This document shows positions 1 to 8,131 of a stretch of DNA of 64,000 nucleotides, piece after piece (within the stretch, counting starts at the first letter, position 1; every line of letters starts with the position of its first letter). The stretch is taken from positions 1 to 64,000 of the forward strand of contig NZ_JADIVZ010000017.1 of assembly GCF_015319165.1 (NCBI RefSeq), in the 5' to 3' direction. The notes beneath the pieces are model-generated. The model made no database searches, was not told the DNA's origin, and was given only the letters and a program-made list of their open reading frames with translations. The position numbers and the translations under genes were made by a program. Origin of the DNA: Nocardioides acrostichi (lineage in GTDB: Bacteria; Actinomycetota; Actinomycetes; Propionibacteriales; Nocardioidaceae).

Positions 1-1
1 T

Positions 2-824
2 TACGCCTGGCTCAAGTCAGCTCCCGCACGCGAGGAACGTGCCCGGGCTGATGCCGAGCTCGCGCAGCGGATCAGGGCCGTCCACGGCGAGGACAACACC
101 CAGGGTGCGCCACGGATCACCGCTGAGCTCAACGACGGCACCCAGCCCCAACGATCGGGTCAACCACAAGCGCGTCGCCAGGGTGATGCGCGCCGAAGGC
201 ATCCGCGGCTACGCGAAGAAGCGCCGGGTGCGGACCACCATCCCTGAACCCTCGGGGCAGAAGTACCCCGACCTGCTCAAGCGGAACTTCACCGCCGATG
301 CCCCGAACCGACGCTACGTCGGAGACATCACCTACCTGCCGTTGACCGACGGCACGAACCTCTATCTGGCCACCGTCATCGACTGCTACTCCCGGCGGCT
401 TGCCGGGTGGGCTGTCGCTGACCACATGCGCACCGAGCTCGTCGAGGACGCGCTGAAGGCTGCCGCCGCAACCCGGGGCAGCCTCAAGGGCGCGATCTTC
501 CACAGCGACCACGGGTCGGTCTACTGCTCGAAGGCCTACGCCAAGTTCTGCATCAAGCTCGGCGTCACCCAGTCGATGGGCGCCATCGGCTCCTCGGCAG
601 ACAACGCGTTAGCCGAGTCGTTCAACGCCACCATGAAGCGCGAGATCCTCCAAGACGCCGCCTGCTGGGCCGACGAGCTGGCCTGCCGCCGGCAGGTCTT
701 CCGCTGGCAGGTCTTCAGGTGGCTCGTCCGCTACAACACCCGCCGCCACCACACCTGGTGCGGCTACGTGTCCCCGTCCACCTACGAGGCCCGCCGCGCC
801 GCTACGCTGCCGACCGCCGCGTAA
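2..824 (+). pseudogene. IS3-family transposase (orfB, DDE integrase), frameshifted and cut by the window edge
   Basis: The gene encodes the rve-type DDE integrase of an IS3 element. Catalytic residues are visible: Asp in YVGDITYLPL, Asp in FHSDHGSVY and Glu in NALAESFNATMKRE. Reading begins upstream of the window in frame 2 (GAPRITAELNDG, to about 142) and continues in frame 3 from about 145 (DRVNHKRVARVMRAEGIRGY). The natural protein would join these, so about two bases have been lost near 142-147. Near the C-terminus QVFRW occurs twice in tandem (about 697-722), which looks like a 15-bp duplication. With a frameshift and a duplication it is probably inactive. Confidence 0.85.
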
Positions 825-863
825 TCACACCCCGTGTCCAAGATCCGGGGGTAGGGCCCAGGC
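825..863 (+). mobile_element. putative right end of the IS3 element
   Basis: Directly after the transposase stop lies CCGTGTCCAAGATCCGGGGG followed by TAGGGCCC. Actinobacterial IS3-family right ends often have this TGTCCAAGATCGGGGG-like form. No partner left end is in the window, so the boundary is approximate. Sequence homologous to another transposase begins immediately after it. Confidence 0.45.
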
Positions 864-865
864 GT

Positions 866-2219
866 CTGGTTACCCCGACCCGGATCCTGCGGACCTCCAG
901 CGAGGTTCTTTACGAGGCTCTGAGGGCGGTCTATGCGGGGTTGGGCTTCGATGCCGTTGACGACGCGGTGTTCCGCGACCTGGTCATCGCACGCGTGGTC
1001 GAGCCGACCAGTCTGCTCGACGCCGATCGAGTGCTCGCTGACCTCGGGCGGGTCGCGGCCAGCCATTCCACCCGCAAACGCACCCTGCGCCGCGCTCAGG
1101 ACGGCGGATACCGCGACCAGATCGCGGCTGCGTGCTTTGCTCACGCCGCCAGTGCCGGTGATGTGAGCTTGGTGCTCTACGACGTGACCACGTTGTACTT
1201 CGAGGCCGAGAACGAAGACGCGCTACGCCGGGTGGGGTACTCCAAAGAACGACGCGTGGACCCCCAGATCGTGGTCGGGCTGCTGGTCGACCGGACCGGG
1301 TTCCCGCTGGAGATCGGCTGTTTCGAGGGGAACAAGGCAGAGACCACCACGATCGTGCCGATCATCAAGCAGTTCCAGACCCGCCACGACCTGCTGGAGA
1401 TGGTCGTGGTCGCTGATGCCGGGATGCTCTCCGCAGCGAACCTGCGGCAGCTGGACGAGGCCGGTCTACGGTTCATCGTGGGGTCGCGGGTCACCAAGGC
1501 CCCGGTCGATCTTCGAATCGCACTTCCGCTGGCACGGCGACGCCTTCGCTGATGGGCAGCTCATCGACACCATCACCCCACGGCACGGCAACCGTGCCGG
1601 CGCGTCCTCGGACCCGATGCTCAAGGCCGAACCGGTCTGGAAACCGAGCGTGCACACGGGCTCGTGGCGCGCGGTGTGGGCGTTCCCAGCCAAACGCTCC
1701 GCACGCGACAACAAGACCCTGACCCTGCAAGAGAACAAGGCCCGTGCGGCCGTGGCCGGTGAGAAGGCCGCCCGGACACCGCGGTTCGTCAAGACCCGCA
1801 ACGGCGCCACCATGCTCGACGAGGCCTCGCTGGCCCGAGCTCGTCGGCTGGCCGGACTGAAGGGCTACGTCACGAACATCCCCGCAGACCTGATGCCGGC
1901 CGGGGAAGTCATCGCCAGCTACCACGACCTCTGGCGCGTCGAGCAGTCCTTCCGGATGTCCAAGACCGACCTACGCGCGAGACCGATCTTCGCTCGCACC
2001 CGCGAGGCCATCGAGGCACACCTGACCATCGTGTTCACCGCGCTCGCCGTGGCTCGCGAAGCCCAGATCCGCAGCGGGTACTCGATCCGCCACATCATCC
2101 GGGCCCTCAAGCCACTGCGCTCAGCGACCCTGCACACCAACGGCACCACGCGCAGCATCCCGCCCGCCATCGACCAAGCCCAGCAGACTCTCCTCGACCA
2201 CCTCCACGCAAGGCACTAA
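866..2219 (+). pseudogene. IS1634/IS4-group transposase, 5'-truncated and frameshifted
   Basis: The reading frame YEALRAVYAGLGFDAVDDAVFRDLVIARVVEP onward matches the IS1634-like branch of IS4-type transposases, with VLYDVTTLYFE, the VVADAGMLS aspartate motif, and the downstream DLWRVEQSFRMSKTDLRARP segment. Frame changes at about 1514: after APVDL one extra base shifts reading to ESHFRWHGDAFADGQ, which then runs to the stop at 2219. The N-terminal part is missing and an IS3 end abuts it, so the IS3 element probably inserted in this gene. The gene is not functional as it stands. Confidence 0.8.
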
Positions 2220-2303
2220 GCCCCGTGACCCAACTCAGGTGGCCATTACGTATGCGATTGTTGCTTCTCGGGGCCGTCGCCTCCCGTCCTGAGCGCGACC
2301 ACT

Positions 2304-2576
2304 TCACTGCGAGCCGCTATGTCCCGCCTCATACATGTGGGCAATCTTTGTCGCGACTTCGCTCCGGCGGTACGACGAAAGCGATTCGGCTGGCATCTGC
2401 AGGAGCAGTGTTGCAACAAACTGGTCAACATCAAGAAGTCCGCATATTTCATCTAGGAGTTCGTCCCTGTCGCTTGCAGCTCGAATCGCCCGCAGGAGAT
2501 CCTCGGGATGCTCCAGAACTTTGAGAACTTTTGCCAAGTATTCTTCGGGGCCGAGGCCATCGCTAGACGCGTTCAT
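2304..2576 (-). CDS. small helical protein resembling the GyrA tower/coiled-coil segment
   Basis: A 90-residue protein with a good ribosome site (AGGAGA, 7-8 bases before ATG at 2576) set among decayed transposons. It is acidic, Leu-rich and probably all-helical. Residues about 24-75 (HPEDLLRAIRAASDRDELLD to about residue 43, then GLLDVDQFVATLLLQMPAES) align by eye with the GyrA region DEVIALIRRSPEVDDARTG to LLDIDEVQANAILEMQLRR encoded here near 53570-53700, including spacing. There is no nuclease, ATPase or Tyr active-site part. It could be a regulator or decoy of type II topoisomerase, or a domestic fragment with a new role; function unknown. The gene looks intact while its neighbours are decayed. 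Confidence 0.6.
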   Translation of the reverse strand: MNASSDGLGPEEYLAKVLKVLEHPEDLLRAIRAASDRDELLDEICGLLDVDQFVATLLLQMPAESLSSYRRSEVATKIAHMYEAGHSGSQ

Positions 2577-2968
2577 CGTGGGTCTCCTGTCTCAATCCCA
2601 TTCCGCTTCTTGCCGGTCTCTTGATTTTCATGACTCTTAACGTTGACAACTAGGCGGCTTGTGGGTTGCATCGGGCCGTGCTGCATTGGGGTCGGCTGAG
2701 CGTGAGTACCTCTACCTGCTGAACTCCATGGGGTCGTCACGGCCTGTGCATGGGGCGACGCCGGTGACCGTTCGAGAGCCCGTTCGAGGAGCTATCCACG
2801 CGCTTCGCGAGTCTGCACGGTTCGTGCTCTGGCCGAATATTCCGACGCGGTGAATTCAGCTGGGCGGCCTTGCGCAAGGCTAGAGAAGCGTACTGGGAGC
2901 CGATGGGATGTCGGCCCCCTTCAACTGCGTTGGATGCACTACGCGACGCGGTCTGAGCCCGAGGCCAC
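2577..2968. other. 392-bp stretch without a supportable gene
   Basis: Short open frames exist on both strands, but none has a ribosome site with convincing composition. The stretch separates the GyrA-tower-like gene from a decayed IstB. It is probably mobile-element debris. Confidence 0.5.
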
Positions 2969-3625
2969 ATGAAATCAAGACCTTTCAAAGTTCGGCGCGA
3001 CCAAAGCGCCCCGATTGGATGGCCTCGATCATGCCCCAGCCTACGGCCTGCCGTAACGCACGCCGTCCCTCTGCGACCTCGCCCATATGACCGCTTCGAT
3101 CCTTTCGTCGAAGTGAACGTTCACGCCATCAAGGTCGCCGAGCGCGTTGGCTTCGCGGCCTTGGTTTTCGAGGCATCAGCTGGTGCGATGCGACTTGGAC
3201 CGCCAGGAGTGAGGCGGACGACAATCACTGTCGGGCTCGCCGTAGCGGCCTGTCAGGCCGGGTTCTCGATCTACTTCACTATCCTCGACGATGTCGTCCG
3301 CAAGCTACGAGCCGCTGGGGCCGTCGGCAGGTTCAACCGGCAACTCGCCTCTTACCTACGCCTCGCAGTGCTTGTCGTCGAAAAGGTCGGCTACCTGTCT
3401 CTGGACCGCGACGAGGCCAACATGGTCTTGCAGCTCGTCTTACTCCGCTACGAACGCGGCTCGATGGTCATCACCAGCAACAAGGCCGTCACCGAATGGG
3501 GCACCGTGGTCCGCGACGACGTCCCGGCCACCGCAATTTTTGACCGGCTCATGCACCAGCGCGACGTCCTCGCCATTAACGACCCTCGGACCGACTCACG
3601 GACCGCCTCAACCTCGTCGCCGTGA
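2969..3625 (+). pseudogene. decayed IS21-family helper ATPase (IstB-like)
   Basis: From about 3095 the frame reads like IstB, the AAA+ helper of IS21 transposition: VGLAVAACQAGFSIYFT, RQLASYLRLAVLVVEKVGYL, DRDEANMVLQLV, RYERGSMVITSNKAVTEWG and AIFDRLMHQRDVLAIN. Key ATPase residues are lost: the Walker A motif is GPPGVRRTT instead of GPPGVGKTH, so the Lys is gone, and Walker B reads LVVEKVGYL instead of LVIDEVGYL. The N-terminal 40 residues do not resemble the family. No istA is present. I regard it as a non-functional relic. Confidence 0.75.
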
Positions 3626-4207
3626 GCCCATGCCATGATCCGCAGGCCGGGGCCGACACGTCGGGCTGTACTCCAACGGACACCTGACGTCAAACGCCGA
3701 AACGCGCGAGCCTCGGCCGTCAAGGGGTGCCCGGATCCGTCTGAGCCGGGCAGGTCGTCCAAGGCACCGGCGGCGCAGGTGAAGTCGAAGTCTGTACGCC
3801 CACGATAGCCGATCGCCCGCGTCGTTGCCCGGCAGGTCACACGACCCGGTGAGCGACTTGGTCGCAGGCTTCATACACGGCCGAGAACGGGTCTCCATGC
3901 CCCTCCCTGGGCTCGATACGCCCGATCTTGCCTGCGCCATCGTCGCAGGCCTGTTCCCCCGGCTTCCCGGATGGAACCGGCACCAACCCCTCACCGCCGA
4001 GACACGCGGTCGGTGGCGTGGTCTCGCGCGCGCGGCGCAACACCGCTGACGGGTGGCGCCAGGCCGTAACCCGACCGGGCCGGGCTCCGCATCGGCGCCG
4101 ACCGCACCAGCGTTCACCTCGGCACGGGCGCGCACAGATGAACTAGAACCGCGTCGGGCAACGCCAACCCGTGGGACACCCTCCCGCCCGAGGGAGCGTT
4201 CGCACCG
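3626..4207. other. 582-bp stretch without a supportable gene
   Basis: The sequence is GC-rich and carries several overlapping short frames on both strands, none with a clear ribosome site or family resemblance. I read it as degraded DNA between the IstB relic and the next small gene. Confidence 0.5.
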
Positions 4208-4534
4208 ATGGTTGCGGGCGATCACGATGCGGTGCGGCGCTCCTACACTGAGTTGATGGAGGAACTCCCGCAGCGCGAGAAGGATCTGCTGCACGGGCTC
4301 GGAGTGCCCTACGAGTCGATGACCGCAGAGGCGAACGCACGGGCCATCGCAGCGTCGACCGCCAAAGGAGAAGAAGTCCGAGCGGCTCTTCCAGAAGACC
4401 CCTACGCAGACATGCCAGGCGCTAAGGAAGTCCTCGCCACGGCGAGCACGTTGGGAATGTCTCCGCTGACTCTGTACGACGTCATGACATGCGACACGCC
4501 CTGCCAGATAGGGGGTGTCAGATGGTCTGTGTAA
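4208..4534 (+). CDS. hypothetical protein, 3' end replaced by an IS256 end
   Basis: A frame of 108 residues starting at ATG 4208, with GAGGGAG 11 bases upstream; an alternative ATG lies at 4256. The sequence is charged and helical (ELPQREKDLLHGLGVPYESM, then SMTAEANARAIAAST), with no family I recognise. Its last residues (about CQIGGVRWSV) come from what looks like the terminal repeat of an IS256-type element that begins near 4511, so the original C-terminus is missing. It is probably a truncated gene. Confidence 0.4.
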   Translation: MVAGDHDAVRRSYTELMEELPQREKDLLHGLGVPYESMTAEANARAIAASTAKGEEVRAALPEDPYADMPGAKEVLATASTLGMSPLTLYDVMTCDTPCQIGGVRWSV

Positions 4535-4780
4535 GCGGTTGGTCCTGAGAAGGGATCAAGATGGCTGCTGTGACCACTGAGAACGATGAGGTAGACGTGA
4601 CTGTGAGCAGCTGGGGGAGCGGCGTGGGACGTGCTGCTGCTCGGCGTACCGCACGAGCTGAGATGCCGGGCTATCAGGCTGCGGCCGACCTCGCGGCTTC
4701 GGGCGCGCTGGATGAGCTGTTCGCTCAGATCGATGCCGGTGAGATTGAGTTGACTGGCGATGGTGGGTTCAAATGCATGG
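4511..4780 (+). mobile_element. left-end fragment of an IS256-family element
   Basis: The sequence GGGTGTCAGATGGTCTGTGT from about 4513 is typical of actinobacterial IS256 terminal repeats and is followed 40 bases later by the transposase start. No matching right end (its reverse complement) occurs downstream, so only the left few hundred bases remain. Confidence 0.6.
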
Positions 4781-4836
4781 GCAATCTTGCCCTCCCAAGA
4801 TCAACGGATCATCACCCTGCTTGGGTTCTTCCCTGA
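4561..4836 (+). pseudogene. IS256-family transposase, N-terminal fragment
   Basis: ATG at 4561 opens a frame whose residues 50-71 (ELFAQIDAGEIELTGDGGF) match the start of actinobacterial IS256 (mutator-type) transposases, just before the usual GLERGLQAE segment. After residue 71 the resemblance stops and an unrelated tail leads to a stop at 4836. All three DDE catalytic positions are missing, so it cannot act as a transposase. Confidence 0.7.
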
Positions 4837-4982
4837 CTGACACCGGCTGGCGACCCCTAAGCGTGCGGCTCACGGATCCGTCGTTCGCAATCGTAGCGAC
4901 GCTTTCGTCCAGGAATCCGCCTCGCTATCCGAGAATTCTGCGCTTCGTCCGGAAATCGGCGAGCGTCGGCAACACTGGAGAC

Positions 4983-7682
4983 TCAGTGCGCCATGTCGAC
5001 GAATCGGCTGTAGTGGCCCTGGAAGGCGACGGTGATGTCGCGGGTGGGGCCGTTGCGGTGCTTGGCGACGATGAGGTCGGCCTCGCCGGGGCGGGTCGAC
5101 TCCTTCTCGTAGACGTCTTCGCGGTGCAGGAGCACGACCATGTCGGCGTCCTGCTCGATGCTGTTGTGCAGGGCGATGCCGTTGGCGACGAAGTTGTGGA
5201 CACCGAGCACGGTGGCGTCGTAGACCTCCTCCTCGCCCACGGGTTCGATGCGGGCGATGGAGTCCCAGTAGATGTCGTTGGTGGCCATCACCTCGAGGTC
5301 GACGTCGCCGAGCACCTCGGCGACCTTCGCCATCCGCTCACGACTCGGGGCGTGCTTCCACATCGTGGAGCCGGAGAACGACGTGCCCATCGCCGACGCG
5401 AACTCGCGGTGGGTCAAGCCCTGGTCGTTGAGCACACCCCGCACCTTGTTCCACACCTCCACCGGGACGGTGTCGAGGTTGGTGTTCGGGCGCACGTCGC
5501 GCAACAGCGCGGCTACGCGCGTGACGGCCTCACCGCGAGCACCGTGCACGCCGATGTCGTCACAGAACCGAAGCTGGTTCTCGGCGCCGACCACGTGCAC
5601 GTGCCAGCTGTCGCGGTACCCCGCCTTGCGGGCGCGCTTGATGCGCGTGAACACGTTGTAGCGGGCGAGCAGGCGGGCGACGTCGTCGGCCAGGCGTCGG
5701 CTCGTGGAGGCGTAGTAGATGCGGCCCATGCCGCGCTTCTCGTCGAGGTGCACGCAGCCATCGGTGGCCCAGAGGTGGCGAAGGAACAGCCCGACCTGGT
5801 CCTTCGGCAGGCCGAACACCCAGTCGGGGACGAACTTCTCGTGGCTGCGCAGCCCGAAGAGACCGTCCTCGTCGAGCCAGGCGGCGATCGGGTTGCGACG
5901 TCCGCGCGCCAGTCGGTACGGCGCGGGCAGACGCAGGGTGGTGACCCGGGCAGCCTCGTACTCGTCGCGCACCGCGGTGATGCCGAAGCGGCGGTGCGCC
6001 GCCTCGGCGACCGCAGTGAGGTTGGCCTCGTCGATGCTGGCGTAGCGGATCGGCTGACGCTTCACGAACGAGCCGTCGCCCAGCAGGTGGGCGAGCAGCA
6101 GCACCTCGTCGGGGTCGCGTGGGGTGATCAGCATCGGCGGCGGCACGTGGCGAACCGACCCGACCCGGGCTCCCGGAGGGATCTCGGCCAGCGGCATCCA
6201 GCCGTCGTAGGTGAGGAAGGGATGGTTGCCGGTGGCGCGGACTCGGCGTCCGGAGGCGAGCGTGACCTCGAAGGTCTGCTTCACACCGCTCGGGAAGGCG
6301 TGGGTGAGCGTGCGGGGCACCAGCTTGAGCCGCTCGTCGAGTGCCCAGACCGGCACGTCGCGCGCCTCGCCGGCCATGAGGTCACCCAGCGTGATCTCGG
6401 CGTTGGTGTCGGCGCGAAGCAGGCGGGTGTCGGCGGTCAGGCAGCCGGACTCGCGCAGGTCGCTCATCATCGGGCGCTTGTCGCCACGCTGCTCGGGGCC
6501 ACGGTTGAGCTGGGAGAGCGCGATGATCGGCACCTCGAGCTCCTTGGCCAGCAGCTTGATCTGCCGGGAGAACTCCGAGACCTCGAGCTGGCGCGACTCG
6601 ACCTTCTTGCCCGAGCTCATCAGCTGGAGATAGTCGATGACGACGAGCTTGAGGTCGTGCTTCTGCTTGAGCCGCCGCGCCTTGGCGCGGATCTCCATCA
6701 TCGTCATGTTCGGGGAGTCGTCGATGAACATCGGGGCGCCGGAGACCTCGCCCATCTTGCGGGCCAGTTTGGTCCAGTCCTCGTCGGTCATCGCGCCGTT
6801 GCGGATGTGGTTCAGCGGCACCTTCGCCTCGGCCGAGAGCAGGCGCATGGTGATCTCCGAGCGCGTCATCTCCAGGGAGAAGAAGCACGAGGCCAGGTTG
6901 TTGTGGATCGACGCGGCCCGACACAGATCGAGAGCCAGCGTCGACTTACCCATGGCCGGGCGCGCCGCGACGATGATCATCTGACCCGCGTGCAGGCCGT
7001 TGGTCAGCTCATCGAGATCGGCGAAGCCGGTGGGGACGCCGTAGAGACCGGCCTCGCGGTTGCTGATGGCCTCGATCTCGTCGAGGACGCCGTCCATGAT
7101 GTCGGCGAGCGGGGCGTAGTCCTCACCGCCGCGCTTGTCGGCGATCTTGTACACCTCGGCCTGCGCCTCGTCGACGATGTCGTCGACCTCTCCGGCGCCG
7201 GCGTAGCCGATCTGCACGATGCGGGTACCGGCGTCGACCAACCGGCGCAGGATCGCCTTCTCGCGCACGATCTCGGCGTAGTAGGCCGCGTTGGCCGCGA
7301 TCGGCACGTTGGCCGACAGCGTGTGCAGGTAGGGGGCCCCGCCGATGCGCTGGAGCTCGCCGCGCCGGTTCAGCTCATTGGCCACCGTGACCATGTCGAC
7401 GGGCTCGCTGCGGCCGTAGAGGTCGATGATGGCGTCGTGGATGGTCTCGTGGGTCGGGCGGTAGTAGTCGGCGCCGCGCAGCACCTCGGAGACCTCGGCG
7501 ATGGCGTCCTTGCTGATGAGCATCGAACCCAGCACCGACTGCTCGGCCGCCATGTCCTGCGGTGGCGTGCGGTCGGTCGGCCCGCCGCTCGGACGCTCGC
7601 CCGGCGCGTAGGAGACGGGGCCGTCGCCCCAGTCGTCGAAGGGCGGCTGCGGGGTGTAGCTGGTCTCGTCGGTGATGCTCAC
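4983..7682 (-). CDS. dnaB: replicative DNA helicase DnaB with in-frame intein
   Basis: DnaB is the hexameric 5'-3' replicative helicase that unwinds DNA ahead of the fork. The precursor has 899 residues; removing a 427-residue intein leaves a 472-residue helicase of normal size. I start at GTG 7682 because GAGGAGGAGA lies 4 bases upstream; an in-frame start at 7706 would place this site inside the gene. The N-terminal domain (MAAEQSVLGSMLISKDAIAE) is followed by the RecA-like motor with Walker A ARPAMGKST (about 240-248), Walker B LVVIDYLQLM and SQLNRGPEQR. The intein splits SDLRESG from SIEQDADMVVLLHRED. It lies alone on the minus strand, separated from the rplI cluster. The loader candidate dciA is at 49.2 kb. 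Confidence 0.95.
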   Translation of the reverse strand: MSITDETSYTPQPPFDDWGDGPVSYAPGERPSGGPTDRTPPQDMAAEQSVLGSMLISKDAIAEVSEVLRGADYYRPTHETIHDAIIDLYGRSEPVDMVTVANELNRRGELQRIGGAPYLHTLSANVPIAANAAYYAEIVREKAILRRLVDAGTRIVQIGYAGAGEVDDIVDEAQAEVYKIADKRGGEDYAPLADIMDGVLDEIEAISNREAGLYGVPTGFADLDELTNGLHAGQMIIVAARPAMGKSTLALDLCRAASIHNNLASCFFSLEMTRSEITMRLLSAEAKVPLNHIRNGAMTDEDWTKLARKMGEVSGAPMFIDDSPNMTMMEIRAKARRLKQKHDLKLVVIDYLQLMSSGKKVESRQLEVSEFSRQIKLLAKELEVPIIALSQLNRGPEQRGDKRPMMSDLRESGCLTADTRLLRADTNAEITLGDLMAGEARDVPVWALDERLKLVPRTLTHAFPSGVKQTFEVTLASGRRVRATGNHPFLTYDGWMPLAEIPPGARVGSVRHVPPPMLITPRDPDEVLLLAHLLGDGSFVKRQPIRYASIDEANLTAVAEAAHRRFGITAVRDEYEAARVTTLRLPAPYRLARGRRNPIAAWLDEDGLFGLRSHEKFVPDWVFGLPKDQVGLFLRHLWATDGCVHLDEKRGMGRIYYASTSRRLADDVARLLARYNVFTRIKRARKAGYRDSWHVHVVGAENQLRFCDDIGVHGARGEAVTRVAALLRDVRPNTNLDTVPVEVWNKVRGVLNDQGLTHREFASAMGTSFSGSTMWKHAPSRERMAKVAEVLGDVDLEVMATNDIYWDSIARIEPVGEEEVYDATVLGVHNFVANGIALHNSIEQDADMVVLLHREDVYEKESTRPGEADLIVAKHRNGPTRDITVAFQGHYSRFVDMAH
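5163..6443 (-). mobile_element. DnaB intein with LAGLIDADG homing endonuclease
   Basis: A 427-residue protein-splicing element. Splicing blocks are intact: Cys1 (CLTADTRLL), block B TGNHPFLT, block F VYDATVLGVHNFVANG, terminal HN, and Ser as the first C-extein residue. The endonuclease has two LAGLIDADG motifs with their acidic residues (LAHLLGDGS and LRHLWATDG). A helix-turn-helix-like segment (GLTHREFASAMGTSF) lies between the endonuclease and block F. The site, between RESG and SIEQD, is the same as in Synechocystis DnaB. Everything visible predicts that it splices and may still cut intein-less alleles. Confidence 0.93.
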
Positions 7683-8131
7683 CTGGTCTCCTCCTCGCCG
7701 ATGCACGAGACGCTAGCCACGGGCACCGACACCTCCGCTCCGAGAACATGCGGCGGAGTGCTCGAGAGCCGCCTGGAGGACGCGACGCTACGTGCCGGAA
7801 CGGGTCCGGGAACAGGGCCCTATCCACAGGCATTGGGGATAACTCGGCGACTTCCGTGGAGGACGGGGGATTTCATGTGCACAGGGTGGGGAGAGAGCTG
7901 TGGAGAACTCCCGTCCGGGTTGCCGCAAACCCATCCTGACCTGCGACGATGGTCAGTCACACGTGTGGAGCGAAAACAATCGGGAAATCGGTGGCGTTCA
8001 CCTGCGTGTTACCTGCGCCACACCTGTCGGTATGTCGACACAAACGGCTCGGTTCCTGATATCCACAGAGCCCACGGAGTTATCCACCGCATGGTCCGAA
8101 CGGACTATCGCCGCTCGAAAGGCCGACTGGT
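7683..8131. promoter_or_regulatory. dnaB/MATE divergent region with a DnaA-box-like cluster
   Basis: This 449-bp divergent gap has no gene. It holds three 8/9 matches to TTATCCACA: CTATCCACA 7820-7828, ATATCCACA 8059-8067 and TTATCCACC 8080-8088. There are also TGTGGAGAA at 7899-7907 and TGTGGAGCG at 7964-7972, which are reverse-strand boxes. TCCACA or its complement is rare by chance in such GC-rich DNA. The promoters of dnaB and the MATE gene should lie here, but I cannot pick -35/-10 boxes with confidence. Confidence 0.5.

Noticed and set aside
697..726. Tandem 15-bp repeat in the IS3 transposase as a functional repeat
   Set aside because: It is a single duplication inside an already frameshifted gene and looks like decay.
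2659..2853. 64-codon plus-strand frame in the accessory patch
   Set aside because: No ribosome site, no resemblance to a known protein, and composition like non-coding DNA.
3608..4294. 228-codon minus-strand frame
   Set aside because: Arg- and Pro-rich translation without motifs; overlaps the IstB relic and an unassigned stretch.
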